64,000 nt of DNA, taken from positions 27,784-91,783 of the forward strand of contig JBEKGN010000019.1 in assembly GCA_050012775.1 (NCBI GenBank). Reading direction: 5' to 3'. The stretch's first letter is position 1. Every line of letters starts with the position of its first letter. This DNA comes from Roseiarcus sp050012775. Lineage in GTDB: Bacteria; Pseudomonadota; Alphaproteobacteria; Rhizobiales; Beijerinckiaceae. The notes beneath the pieces are model-generated. The model was given only the letters and a program-made list of their open reading frames with translations, did not search any database and was not told where the DNA came from. Made by a program: the position numbers and the translations under genes. This document shows positions 27,115 through 35,147 of this stretch, one piece after another.

Positions 27115-27363
27115 ATGAAGAAAGTCGTCCTGCTCGATCCGGCGGTCGCCGCGATGCGCAAGCATCGCAACATGGCCGAGCGGATCGCGGGCAAGTTGAC
27201 GGCCTACGCCGAGAATCCCGCTTCGGTCGCCAATCAAGTCACGGAATTGCGCGGCCAGCCGTTCAAGCGATTGCGAGTGGGCGACTTTCGCGTTCTTTTC
27301 GAGGAAACCGAGACCGAGATTATCGTTTCGGATATCGGCCCTCGCGGCTCGATATACAAGTGA
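27115..27363 (+). CDS. RelE/ParE-family toxin
   Basis: An 82-residue protein with the RelE-like fold order: MKKVVLLDPAVAAMRKHRN, a helical middle, and the strand block LRGQPFKRLRVGDFRVLFEETETEIIVSDIGPRGSIY. The LRVGDFRVLFE segment is the most diagnostic. Such toxins cut mRNA at the ribosome or inhibit gyrase. ATG 27115 is favoured over an in-frame TTG at 27106. The antitoxin gene follows 13 bp later. The pair lies between cdd and the purine nucleoside phosphorylase gene. Confidence 0.85.
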   Translation: MKKVVLLDPAVAAMRKHRNMAERIAGKLTAYAENPASVANQVTELRGQPFKRLRVGDFRVLFEETETEIIVSDIGPRGSIYK

Positions 27364-27376
27364 AAGGAAGCTGGCC

Positions 27377-27736
27377 ATGAACGCCAAATTCATCGTGACG
27401 CCCGGCGGCGAGAAATTGGCCATTCTGCCCGCCGACGAATACGAGACCATGCGCGATGCGCTCGTCCACCAGAGCGCGATGAGCGATTATCGCGCGGGCC
27501 GGACCGGAGCCCTGGCGCTCGATGAAGTTCAGGCCTTGCTCGCGGCGCCGACGCCGCTCGCTTTCTGGCGTGTCAAGCGCGGCATGACCCAAGCCGCGCT
27601 CGCCAAGGCCGCCGGCACGACACAACCCCACGTCGCCGACCTCGAATCCGGCAAACACGGCGGTTCGCTCGAGATCATGGCGCGCGTCGCAAAGGTCTTG
27701 AACATCGCCGTCGACAGCCTGGTCGCGGCGGACTGA
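27377..27736 (+). CDS. XRE-type antitoxin
   Basis: A 119-residue protein. The N-terminal 40 residues (KFIVTPGGEKLAILPADEYETM) look like the toxin-binding part; the C-terminal 60 carry an HTH_3 domain with RGMTQAALAKAAGTTQPHVADLESGKHGGSLE. The pair has the toxin-first gene order seen in HigBA-like and related RelE/XRE modules. AAGGAAG stands before the ATG. It probably represses its own promoter. Confidence 0.87.
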   Translation: MNAKFIVTPGGEKLAILPADEYETMRDALVHQSAMSDYRAGRTGALALDEVQALLAAPTPLAFWRVKRGMTQAALAKAAGTTQPHVADLESGKHGGSLEIMARVAKVLNIAVDSLVAAD

Positions 27737-27792
27737 GGCGGCGCCGACACGCTCTGAATATCGATCTGGGGGATTCGCGAGGGAGGGGGACG

Positions 27793-28623
27793 TTGACCGT
27801 ACAATCGGACGCCGCGCTCGCCGCGCTCGCTGAGCGCGGCGTGGCGTCCCTGCCGCCGCTCGGCTTCGTGCTCGGCTCGGGGCTCGGCGCCCTCGCCGAC
27901 GAGGTCGAGGACGCGCTCGCCATTCCCTATTCCGACATCCCCGGCTTTCCCGCGCCCAGCGTCGCCGGCCATCGCGGCCGCCTCGTCGTCGGCGCTCTGG
28001 AGGGGCGGCGCGTGGCGCTGTTCCAGGGGCGCGGCCACTATTACGAGCGCGGCGACGCGCGCGCGATGTTCGTTGCGATCGAGACGTTCAAGCGGTTAGG
28101 GGGGCGCACGCTGTTTCTCACCAACGCCGCCGGCGGCCTGCATACGCATTGGCGCCCGCCGACGCTGGTGGCGATCACCGATCACATCAATTTCGCCGGC
28201 GCCAATCCGCTGATCGGCCTGCCCAATGACGATCGCTTCGTGCCGATGACGCGAGCCTACGACCGCGCATTGCTGGCGAGCCTGAAGGAGGCGGCGCGGA
28301 CCGCCGACGTCGATCTGCACGAGGGCGTCTACATGTGGTTTTCCGGCCCGAGCTTCGAGACGCCGGCGGAAATCCACGCGGCGAAAATTCTCGGCGCCAG
28401 TCTCGTGGGCATGTCGACGGTCCCCGAAGTGCTCATCGCGCGCTTCTTCGGCTTGCGCTGCGTCGCCGCCTCGCTGGTGACCAATTTCGCCGCCGGCCTC
28501 TCGGGGGGCGATCCCAGCCATAAGGAGACGCAGGAGTTCGCCGCGCTCGGCTCGCAGCAATTCCGCCGCCTGCTGCGCGCCTTCATCGCCGCGCACGACG
28601 ACGAGCCACAGGGGCGCGCCTGA
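27793..28623 (+). CDS. punA: Purine nucleoside phosphorylase
   Basis: A 276-residue class I (trimeric-type) purine nucleoside phosphorylase, which splits inosine or guanosine with phosphate. Motifs include the phosphate-binding LGSGLGALADEV, GHRGRLVVG and FQGRGHYYE, the family segment NAAGGLHTHW, and the base/ribose site GVYMWFSGPSFETPAEI with GMSTVPEVL. The start is TTG 27793 behind a strong GGGAGGGGG. The stop overlaps the next ATG by 1 bp. Confidence 0.93.
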   Translation: MTVQSDAALAALAERGVASLPPLGFVLGSGLGALADEVEDALAIPYSDIPGFPAPSVAGHRGRLVVGALEGRRVALFQGRGHYYERGDARAMFVAIETFKRLGGRTLFLTNAAGGLHTHWRPPTLVAITDHINFAGANPLIGLPNDDRFVPMTRAYDRALLASLKEAARTADVDLHEGVYMWFSGPSFETPAEIHAAKILGASLVGMSTVPEVLIARFFGLRCVAASLVTNFAAGLSGGDPSHKETQEFAALGSQQFRRLLRAFIAAHDDEPQGRA

Positions 28624-29951
28624 TGCTGCCGCAAGAGATCATCCGCGCCAAGCGCGACGGCCAGGCGCTCAGCGGCGAAGACATCGCCGCCTTCATCGCC
28701 GGCCTGACCTCGGGCGCCGTCACGGAAGGACAGGCCGCCGCCTTCGCCATGGCGGTGTTCTTCCGCGGCATGAACTTAGAGGAGCGCGTGCATCTGACGC
28801 GGGCGATGACGCGATCCGGCGTCACCCTCGACTGGCGCGCGGCCGATCTGCCGGGTCCGGTCTTGGACAAGCATTCGACCGGCGGCGTCGGCGACAACGT
28901 CAGCCTGATGCTGGCGCCGATGCTGGCGGCCTGCGGCGCCTATGTCCCGATGATCTCCGGCCGCGGCCTCGGCCATACCGGCGGCACGCTCGACAAGCTC
29001 GATTCGATTCCCGGCTATGTCTCGCAGCCCGATCTGACGCTGTTTCGCCGCGTCGTGGCGCAAGCGGGATGCGCGATCATCGGCCAGACCGCCGATCTCG
29101 CGCCCGCCGACCGGCGTCTCTACGCCATTCGCGACGTCACCGCGACGGTCGAGTCGATCGCGCTCATCACCGCCTCGATCCTGTCGAAGAAGCTCGCGGC
29201 GGGGCTGCAAGCCCTGGTCATGGACGTCAAGACCGGCTCGGGCGCCTTCATGCCGACTTTGGAAGGCGCGCGCGATCTCGCGCACAGCATCGCCGGCGTC
29301 GCCAACGGCGCGGGGTTGCCGACCGTCGCGCTGATCACCGACATGAACGAGCCGCTGGCGAGCGCCGCCGGCAACGCCGTCGAGGTGCGCAACGCCGTCG
29401 ACTATCTCACCGGCGCGCGGCGCGACGCTCGGCTTCACGCGGTCACGCTCGCGCTCGGCGCGGAGTTGTTGGTTCTCGGCGGCCTGGCGAACAATATCGA
29501 CGCCGCGCGCGCGGCGCTGGAGCGCGCGCTGGCGAGCGGCGCCGCCGCCGAGCGCTTCGAGCGCATGGTCGCCCTGCTCGGCGGCCCCAGGAATTTCCTT
29601 GGCTCGGCGCCGGCCGCGCTTCCCGCCGCGCCGGTCGTCGTCGCGGCGGCGCCCGGCCGCGCCGGCTTCGTCCAGCAAATCGACGTGCGCGCGGTGGGCC
29701 TCGCCGTGGTCGAACTCGGCGGCGGCCGGGCGCGCGCCTCGGACGCCATCGACCCCGCCGTCGGCTTCACGCGGCTCGCCGGCCTCGGCGCCGAAGTCTC
29801 GCGGCAAAATCCGCTCGCGCTCGTTCACGCCCGCGACGAAGCGCGCGCGTTCGCCGCCGCCGAGCGCCTGCGGGCGGCCTATACGATCGGCGCCGCGCCG
29901 CCGGCAGCGGCCGATCCCATCGTCGCGCGCATCGCCGAGGCCGGCGCATGA
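28623..29951 (+). CDS. deoA: Thymidine phosphorylase
   Basis: A 442-residue pyrimidine nucleoside phosphorylase that releases thymine or uracil and deoxyribose 1-phosphate. It has the N-terminal helical domain (QEIIRAKRDGQALSGEDI), the glycine-rich DKHSTGGVGDNVSLMLAPM motif, the GRGLGHTGGTLDKLDSIPG signature, and the C-terminal pyrimidine nucleoside phosphorylase domain. It is coupled to punA by TGATG and to the next gene by ATGA overlap. Confidence 0.94.
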   Translation: MLPQEIIRAKRDGQALSGEDIAAFIAGLTSGAVTEGQAAAFAMAVFFRGMNLEERVHLTRAMTRSGVTLDWRAADLPGPVLDKHSTGGVGDNVSLMLAPMLAACGAYVPMISGRGLGHTGGTLDKLDSIPGYVSQPDLTLFRRVVAQAGCAIIGQTADLAPADRRLYAIRDVTATVESIALITASILSKKLAAGLQALVMDVKTGSGAFMPTLEGARDLAHSIAGVANGAGLPTVALITDMNEPLASAAGNAVEVRNAVDYLTGARRDARLHAVTLALGAELLVLGGLANNIDAARAALERALASGAAAERFERMVALLGGPRNFLGSAPAALPAAPVVVAAAPGRAGFVQQIDVRAVGLAVVELGGGRARASDAIDPAVGFTRLAGLGAEVSRQNPLALVHARDEARAFAAAERLRAAYTIGAAPPAAADPIVARIAEAGA

Positions 29952-30892
29952 CCATTCTGTTCGCGGCGACGGGATGGGACCCGGCGCCCTGGCTCCAGCG
30001 TCTGCGCGCGCTCTTGCCCGATCATCCCATCGTGACCCCGCAGGCGCTGAGCGACCGAGCCGCCGTCCGCTACGCCGTCTGTTGGCGGCCCCGGCCGGGC
30101 GCGCTGGCGGATCTCCCCAATCTTCAGGCGATCTTCTCGCTCGGCGCCGGCGTCGATCATCTGTTCCAAGACCCGCGCCTGCCGCAGGTTCCGATCGTGC
30201 GCGTCGTCGACCCCGACCTCACCGCGCGCATGAGCGAATGGGTCGTGCTGCACGCGCTGCTGCACCTGCGCCAGTTCCGCCGCTACGAGCGCCAGCAGCG
30301 CGAGCGCGTGTGGGACGACGACGACGACCAACCCGCTGCGGGGCAAGTGCGCGTCGGAATCCTGGGCCTGGGCGAACTCGGCCGCGACGCCGCGCGCAAG
30401 CTCAGGGCGATCGGCTTCGACGTCGCGGGCTGGAGCGCGAGCGCGAAATCCGAGCCCGGCGTCGCCTGTTTCCACGGATCGGACGGTCTCGACGCGATGC
30501 TCGCGCGCACGGACATCGTCGTTTCGCTGCTGCCGCTGACCGAGGCGACGCGCGGCATTCTCAATGCGCGGCTGTTCGTAAAATTGGCGCGCGACGGCCG
30601 CCTCGGCGGCCCCATCCTCCTCAACGCCGGCCGCGGCGGTCTGCAAAATGAGGCCGACATCCTCGCCGCGCTCGACGCGGGCGTGCTGAAAGGCGCCTCG
30701 CTCGACGTGTTCGAGAAGGAGCCGCTGCCGCGGGAGTCCCGGCTTTGGACACACCCGGCCGTGTTCGTCAGCCCGCACAACGCGGCGGTCTCCATGCCAG
30801 GCGCGGTGGCGGGCGCCATCGCCCGCCAGATCGAGGCGTTCGAGCGCGGCGAGGGGCTGCGCAACGTGGTGGACCGGGGGCGGGGGTATTAG
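29948..30892 (+). CDS. ghrA: D-isomer-specific 2-hydroxyacid dehydrogenase, GhrA-like
   Basis: A 314-residue NAD(P)-dependent glyoxylate/hydroxypyruvate reductase-type enzyme. The Rossmann motif is VGILGLGELGRDAARKL (about 138-150), and the catalytic residues appear in LNAGRGGLQNEADI (Arg), DVFEKEPLP (Glu) and VSPHNAAVSMP (His). The start ATG overlaps the stop of deoA, so it belongs to the nucleoside operon, although the link to nucleoside degradation is unclear. The open frame extends far upstream but the conserved protein begins here. Confidence 0.9.
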   Translation: MTILFAATGWDPAPWLQRLRALLPDHPIVTPQALSDRAAVRYAVCWRPRPGALADLPNLQAIFSLGAGVDHLFQDPRLPQVPIVRVVDPDLTARMSEWVVLHALLHLRQFRRYERQQRERVWDDDDDQPAAGQVRVGILGLGELGRDAARKLRAIGFDVAGWSASAKSEPGVACFHGSDGLDAMLARTDIVVSLLPLTEATRGILNARLFVKLARDGRLGGPILLNAGRGGLQNEADILAALDAGVLKGASLDVFEKEPLPRESRLWTHPAVFVSPHNAAVSMPGAVAGAIARQIEAFERGEGLRNVVDRGRGY

Positions 30893-30915
30893 AATCGCTT
30901 CCGCTCAGCCTGCCC

Positions 30916-31056
30916 CGTCATTGCGAGCAAAGCGAAGCAATCCAGACTTGGGCCGCAGGAAGTACAGCTTCCTTTCAAAGGCGCCGGAGTTCAGAGCGCC
31001 GAGTGCTCGGTTCTCTTGGCTTCGTCTGGATCGCTTCGCTGTCGCTCGCGATGACG
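30916..31056. repeat. Palindromic dispersed repeat (CGTCATTGCGAGC type)
   Basis: About 32 bp from 30916 (CGTCATTGCGAGC...AATCCAGAC) recur in inverted form at 31024-31056, differing at a few positions, with about 76 bp between. The sequence family (CGTCATTGCGAGC...GCAATCCAG) is one I remember as widespread between genes in Rhizobiales. Related shorter copies are at 31272-31304 and 45861-45892. Confidence 0.7.
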
Positions 31057-31089
31057 GCGTCGATATTGACGATGGGCGTCGCGGGCCCT

Positions 31090-31248
31090 TTAGGCGTTTA
31101 GGTTTTCATAAAGGTCCGTCCAGTCGGGATTGTCGCCCTCGATCAGCGCGAGCTTGTTGGCGCGGCTGCCGGCCTTGATTTGCTTTTCCCGCGCTATGGC
31201 CTCGTCGTTGCGCTTGCTCGCCATGGTGTAGACGCATGGTCGTTTCAT
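31090..31248 (-). pseudogene. GIY-YIG nuclease relic with internal deletion
   Basis: A 52-residue frame behind a perfect AAGGAGG. It opens MKRPCVYTMASKRN, the start of small stand-alone GIY-YIG proteins, then jumps to EAIAREKQIKAGSRANKLALIEGDNPDWTDLYENL, their C-terminal end. The segment that should lie between (GTLYVGVTSDL... to the arginine helix, about 40 residues) is missing, including catalytic residues. The frame is still open, so the deletion was in frame, but the protein cannot be an active nuclease. It lies between two palindromic repeats. Confidence 0.7.
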
Positions 31249-31271
31249 CGGTCCCTCCTTTCGGCCGTCTA

Positions 31272-31304
31272 CCGTCATCGCGAGCACTTTGCCCGCGATG
31301 ACGG
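31272..31304. repeat. Short palindromic repeat copy
   Basis: CCGTCATCGCG (31272-31282) and CGCGATGACGG (31294-31304) are perfect 11-bp inverted arms around an 11-bp loop. The sequence matches the outer arms of the larger element at 30916-31056. Confidence 0.65.
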
Positions 31305-31416
31305 CCTTCCCCGAATTTTGGAATTGTCTTTCGGATATTCAGAATTCATGCTAATCTTTCCGTTCGTGTTTTCCTTACTGCGGCCCCCAGCCGCGAACCC
31401 GAACGAGAGCCCCGCC

Positions 31417-31938
31417 ATGCCTCCTCCTTCGTCCGCCCCCGTCGTCCGTCGCACCGCCCGCGAACGCGAGCAGCGGCGGATTCGGATTCTCGGCATGGTG
31501 CAAGCCGGCTTTTCCTATGAGGCGATCGCGCGGGACGAGGGTCTTTCGCGCGAGCGGGTGCGGCAGATCGTGGCGCAATCGCTGCGAGAGCCGGAGGGCG
31601 GGACGCGGCTCGATCATGCCCGCGTGCAGCTCGCGCGGCTGGAGCCGGCGTTGCGGCTCGCCGCGCGCGGCGTCGCCGACGGAGAGTTGCGCGCGATCGA
31701 CCGGCTGCTGCGGGTGCTCGACCGGCTCGACAAATACGGCGCCGTCGCCGAGGCGCCAGAGCCCTACGAGGGGAGTGCGCGCGAGCGGCTGCTGACCAAG
31801 CTCAACCAGATGGCCGAGCGCATGAAGGCGGCGCGGACGCAGCCGGACGCCGGCGAAGAGCCGCCCGACGACGCCGAGGACGAGGGGACGGACGAGGAAA
31901 ACTTGGAAGACGGCGATTCCGCTTTGGGCGCCTTGTAA
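31417..31938 (+). CDS. Hypothetical protein with sigma-70 region 4-like HTH
   Basis: A 173-residue protein. The N-terminal half carries RTAREREQRRIRILGMVQAGFSYEAIARDEGLSRERVRQIVAQSL written across about residues 12-55, a helix-turn-helix like sigma factor region 4. The middle is leucine/arginine-rich and helical (ARLEPALRLAARGVADGELRAIDRLLRVLDRLDKY), and the tail is strongly acidic. GAGAG before ATG 31417 supports this start; ATG 31348 is possible. I recall similar proteins in Bradyrhizobium-type genomes, of unknown function. A DNA-binding or terminase-small-subunit-like role is possible. Confidence 0.7.
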   Translation: MPPPSSAPVVRRTAREREQRRIRILGMVQAGFSYEAIARDEGLSRERVRQIVAQSLREPEGGTRLDHARVQLARLEPALRLAARGVADGELRAIDRLLRVLDRLDKYGAVAEAPEPYEGSARERLLTKLNQMAERMKAARTQPDAGEEPPDDAEDEGTDEENLEDGDSALGAL

Positions 31939-32177
31939 GCCTTTGATGTCCCCCGATTCGCCGAAGAGAATTTTTGGAAAAGTTTGGAGAAAGCGGGCCG
32001 GGATTTGGAGAGGCTTGGCGAAAACCTTGGAGGCTCGCGTAGGCGCGGCGGCTGGCCGCGCCTCTCGCCGCGGCCGCGATCTTTCCCAAGCCAGGCGCTT
32101 CGCGCCGGACGCGCTCGGCGCCCGGCTCAACAGCCCGCTCCCTTTCCGAATCGTCCCCCTCAGCCTAAATCAGACCC

Positions 32178-34181
32178 ATGACCGGCGCGCCCAAGTCTCC
32201 GTCAACCCGCGAAACCGAATTCGCCGCCGCCCCGCTCGAGGAAGAGGCCGACGAGGCTTCCGCGTCGCTGGATTTCGACCTCGACGAAGCCGAGGCGCAG
32301 CCGGGCCCGCTGGCGCGCGGCGCGGCGGCGATCAAGTCGTTCTGGAAGCACGCGCCGCTCGGCCCCGGCGTCTACCGCATGATCGGCGCCGACGGCGAGG
32401 TGCTCTATGTCGGCAAGGCGCGCTCGATCAAGAAGCGCGTCCAGAGCTATACGACGCCGGAGCGCCAGACCATCCGCATCGCCCGAATGATCGCGCAGAC
32501 CGTGTCGATGGTCTTCGTCACCACCGAGACCGAGGCCGAGGCGCTGCTGCTGGAGGCCAATTTCATCAAGCAGCTCAAGCCGCGCTACAACGTGCTGCTG
32601 CGCGACGACAAGAGCTTCCCCTATATTCTCATCACCAGCGGCCATGAAGCGCCGCGCCTCGTCAAGCATCGCGGCGCGCGCTCGATGTCAGGCGATTATT
32701 TCGGACCCTTCGCCAACGCCGGCGCGGTGTTCCGCACCCTCAACGCGCTGCAGCGCGCCTTCCTTTTGCGCACCTGTCCGGACAGCTATTACGAGAACCG
32801 CACGCGGCCGTGCCTGCTCTACCAGATCAAGCGCTGCTCGGCGCCCTGCACCGGCGAGATCGCGCTTGACGACTATGCCGAGCTGGTCGCCGAGGCGCGC
32901 GACTTCCTCTCCGGGCGCAGCCGCGCGATCCGCCAGCGCCTCGCCAAGGACATGAGCGAAGCCGCGGAGGCGCTGGAATTCGAAAAGGCCGCGCGCCTGC
33001 GCGACCGCATCTCCGCGCTCTCGGCGATCCAGGGCGAGCAGAACGTCAACCCGCGCTCGGTGCCGGAGGCCGACGTGTTCGCGATCTGCGAGGAGGCGGG
33101 GCAGTTCTGCATCGAGGCGTTCTTCTTCCGCACCTACCAGAACTGGGGCAATCGCGCCTATTTTCCCCGCGCCGATCGCGCGCTGAGCGCCGCCGAGGTG
33201 CTCGATTCCTTCCTCGCGCAATTCTATCTCGAGCGGCCCGCGCCGCGGCTGGTGCTGCTCAGCCACGAAGTCGCGTCGCGCGAATCCCTGCGCGACGTCC
33301 TGAGCGCGCGCGCCGGCCATCGCATCGCCGTCGGCGCGCCGCGGCGCGGCGAAAAGAAGGAGCTGGTCGACAACGCCCTGCGCAACGCGCGCGAGGCGCT
33401 TTCGCGCAAATTGGCGGAGGCGGCGAGCCAGGAAAAGCTGCTCGGCGCGCTTCGAGCGGCGTTCGGCGTCGCGACGCCGCTTCGCCGCGTCGAGGTCTAC
33501 GACAATTCGCACATCATGGGCGCGAACGCGATCGGCGCGATGATCGTCGCCGGGCCGGAAGGCTTCGTCAAAAACCAGTACCGCACCTTCAACATCAAGA
33601 GCGCGGCGCTGACGCCGGGCGACGATTACGCGATGATGCGCGAGGTGCTGAGCCGCCGCTTCGCGCGCCTCGCCAGGCAAGCGGCGGAAGCGCCCGCGCA
33701 CGCCGATGACGGCGCCTTTCCCGAGCGGCCCGATCTCGTGATCATCGACGGCGGGCGCGGGCAGTTCGAGGCGGCGCGGCAGGTTTTCGCCGAACTCGGC
33801 GTCGAGGGCGTGCATCTCGCCTCGATCGCCAAGGGGCCGGACCGCAACGCCGGGCGTGAAACCTTCTTCGTCGAGGGGCGCGAGCCGTTCAAGCTTCAGC
33901 CGCGCGATCCCGCGCTGTTCTTCGTGCAGCGGCTGCGCGACGAGGCCCATCGCTTCGCCATCGGCACGCATCGCGCCAAGCGCAAGAAGGAATTCGTGAA
34001 AAGCCCGCTCGACGAAATCCCCGGCATCGGCCCGGCGAGGAAGCGCGCGCTGCTGCACGCTTTCGGCTCGGCCAAGGACGTCGCCCGCGCCGGCCTCGCC
34101 GACCTCGAGAAAACCCCCGGCCTCAACGCCGCGACGGCGAAGCTGGTCTATGATTTCTTTCACGAAGTCGACAGGGCGTGA
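32178..34181 (+). CDS. uvrC: Excinuclease ABC subunit C
   Basis: A 667-residue UvrC, the dual-incision nuclease of nucleotide excision repair. In order: GIY-YIG domain (GVYRMIGADGEVLYVGKAR near residue 60), the cysteine motif CLLYQIKRCSAPC, the UVR helix (AEALEFEKAARLRDRI), the RNase H-like C-terminal endonuclease domain with EVYDNSHIMG and LVIIDGGRGQ, and two helix-hairpin-helix motifs (IPGIGPARKRALLHAFGS and EKTPGLNAATAKLVYDFF). The acidic N-terminal extension of about 45 residues is common in alphaproteobacteria. No LexA box was seen upstream. Confidence 0.95.
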   Translation: MTGAPKSPSTRETEFAAAPLEEEADEASASLDFDLDEAEAQPGPLARGAAAIKSFWKHAPLGPGVYRMIGADGEVLYVGKARSIKKRVQSYTTPERQTIRIARMIAQTVSMVFVTTETEAEALLLEANFIKQLKPRYNVLLRDDKSFPYILITSGHEAPRLVKHRGARSMSGDYFGPFANAGAVFRTLNALQRAFLLRTCPDSYYENRTRPCLLYQIKRCSAPCTGEIALDDYAELVAEARDFLSGRSRAIRQRLAKDMSEAAEALEFEKAARLRDRISALSAIQGEQNVNPRSVPEADVFAICEEAGQFCIEAFFFRTYQNWGNRAYFPRADRALSAAEVLDSFLAQFYLERPAPRLVLLSHEVASRESLRDVLSARAGHRIAVGAPRRGEKKELVDNALRNAREALSRKLAEAASQEKLLGALRAAFGVATPLRRVEVYDNSHIMGANAIGAMIVAGPEGFVKNQYRTFNIKSAALTPGDDYAMMREVLSRRFARLARQAAEAPAHADDGAFPERPDLVIIDGGRGQFEAARQVFAELGVEGVHLASIAKGPDRNAGRETFFVEGREPFKLQPRDPALFFVQRLRDEAHRFAIGTHRAKRKKEFVKSPLDEIPGIGPARKRALLHAFGSAKDVARAGLADLEKTPGLNAATAKLVYDFFHEVDRA

Positions 34182-34220
34182 GCGCGCATGGTAGGGGCGG
34201 GCGCCTCTGAAGGACGCATC

Positions 34221-35132
34221 ATGCTCGAAGGCCTGCCCCCCAACAACGCCACGCATACGCTGCGCCTCGTCAGCGACGAAAAGCGCGCGCGCGCCGTCGC
34301 CGATCTCATCGTCGAGAGTTTCGAGCCGGCCGAGGCCGCTTCGACCGCCTTCGAGACCGAGGAGCGCTGGCCGGGTGGCGGCCGGGCCTGGCTGGTCGAA
34401 GCCTATTTCGGTTTCGCGCCCGACGAGGACGCTCTTCGCGATCTCGTCGCCGTCGCCGCCGGGCCGGATGCGGCGAAGGCCGTCGAGTTCGGCGTCACGG
34501 AAAAGCGCGACTGGGTCGCCAATTCGCTCGCTGGATTGGCGCCGGTGCGCGCCGGGCGCTTTCTCGTCCATGGCGCGCATGACCGCGCTGCGCTTCGCGC
34601 CGGCGACGTCGGCGTCGAGATCGAGGCGGGCCTCGCCTTCGGCACCGGCCACCACGGCACCACGCGCGGCTGCCTCTTGCATTTCGATCGCGTTCTCAAG
34701 CGCCGCCGGCCGCGAAAGGTCCTCGACGTCGGCTGCGGCGCCGGCGTGCTCGCCATCGCCGCCGCCGAGGTGTTGCGGCGCAAAGTGTGGCTCGGCGACA
34801 TCGATCCCGTGGCGGTCGAGGTCGCCAACCAAAACGCGCGCCTCAACGGCGTCGGCGCCTATTGCAAGGCGATCGTCTCGCGCGGCGTGGAGAATCTGCA
34901 ACTGCGCGAGGGCGCGCCTTACGACCTCGTCTTCGCCAACATCCTCGCCAAGCCGCTGCGCCTGCTCGCGCCCTCGCTCGCCGCCGTGACGGCGCCCGAG
35001 GGCGAGGCGATCGTCTCGGGCCTGCTGCTCAGCGACGCGCCGGGCGTGCTGGCGGCATGGCGCGGGCAGGGGTTTCACCTCGCCGAGCGGATCGATTTGG
35101 AGGGTTGGGCGAGCTTGCGGCTGAGGCGGTGA
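34221..35132 (+). CDS. prmA: Ribosomal protein L11 methyltransferase
   Basis: A 303-residue SAM-dependent methyltransferase. The N-terminal L11-binding part covers about 1-115; the catalytic part shows GLAFGTGHHGTTRGCL, SAM motif I VLDVGCGAGVLAIAAA and the NILAKPL motif near residue 233. ATG 34221 is preferred because GAAGGA lies 7 bp upstream; an ATG at 34188 adds 11 unconserved residues. It follows uvrC by about 40 bp and converges on the Memo-AMMECR1 gene. Confidence 0.9.
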   Translation: MLEGLPPNNATHTLRLVSDEKRARAVADLIVESFEPAEAASTAFETEERWPGGGRAWLVEAYFGFAPDEDALRDLVAVAAGPDAAKAVEFGVTEKRDWVANSLAGLAPVRAGRFLVHGAHDRAALRAGDVGVEIEAGLAFGTGHHGTTRGCLLHFDRVLKRRRPRKVLDVGCGAGVLAIAAAEVLRRKVWLGDIDPVAVEVANQNARLNGVGAYCKAIVSRGVENLQLREGAPYDLVFANILAKPLRLLAPSLAAVTAPEGEAIVSGLLLSDAPGVLAAWRGQGFHLAERIDLEGWASLRLRR

Positions 35133-35147
35133 GGGGCGAGCGCCGCC

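Noticed and set aside
31943..32177. Short plus-strand frame between the HTH gene and uvrC
   Set aside because: It has no binding site or family pattern, and imperfect TTGGAGA-like repetition explains the open frame; the following uvrC start is clear.
32688..35078. Long minus-strand open frame opposite uvrC and prmA
   Set aside because: Antisense shadow; the plus strand carries clear UvrC and PrmA motifs.
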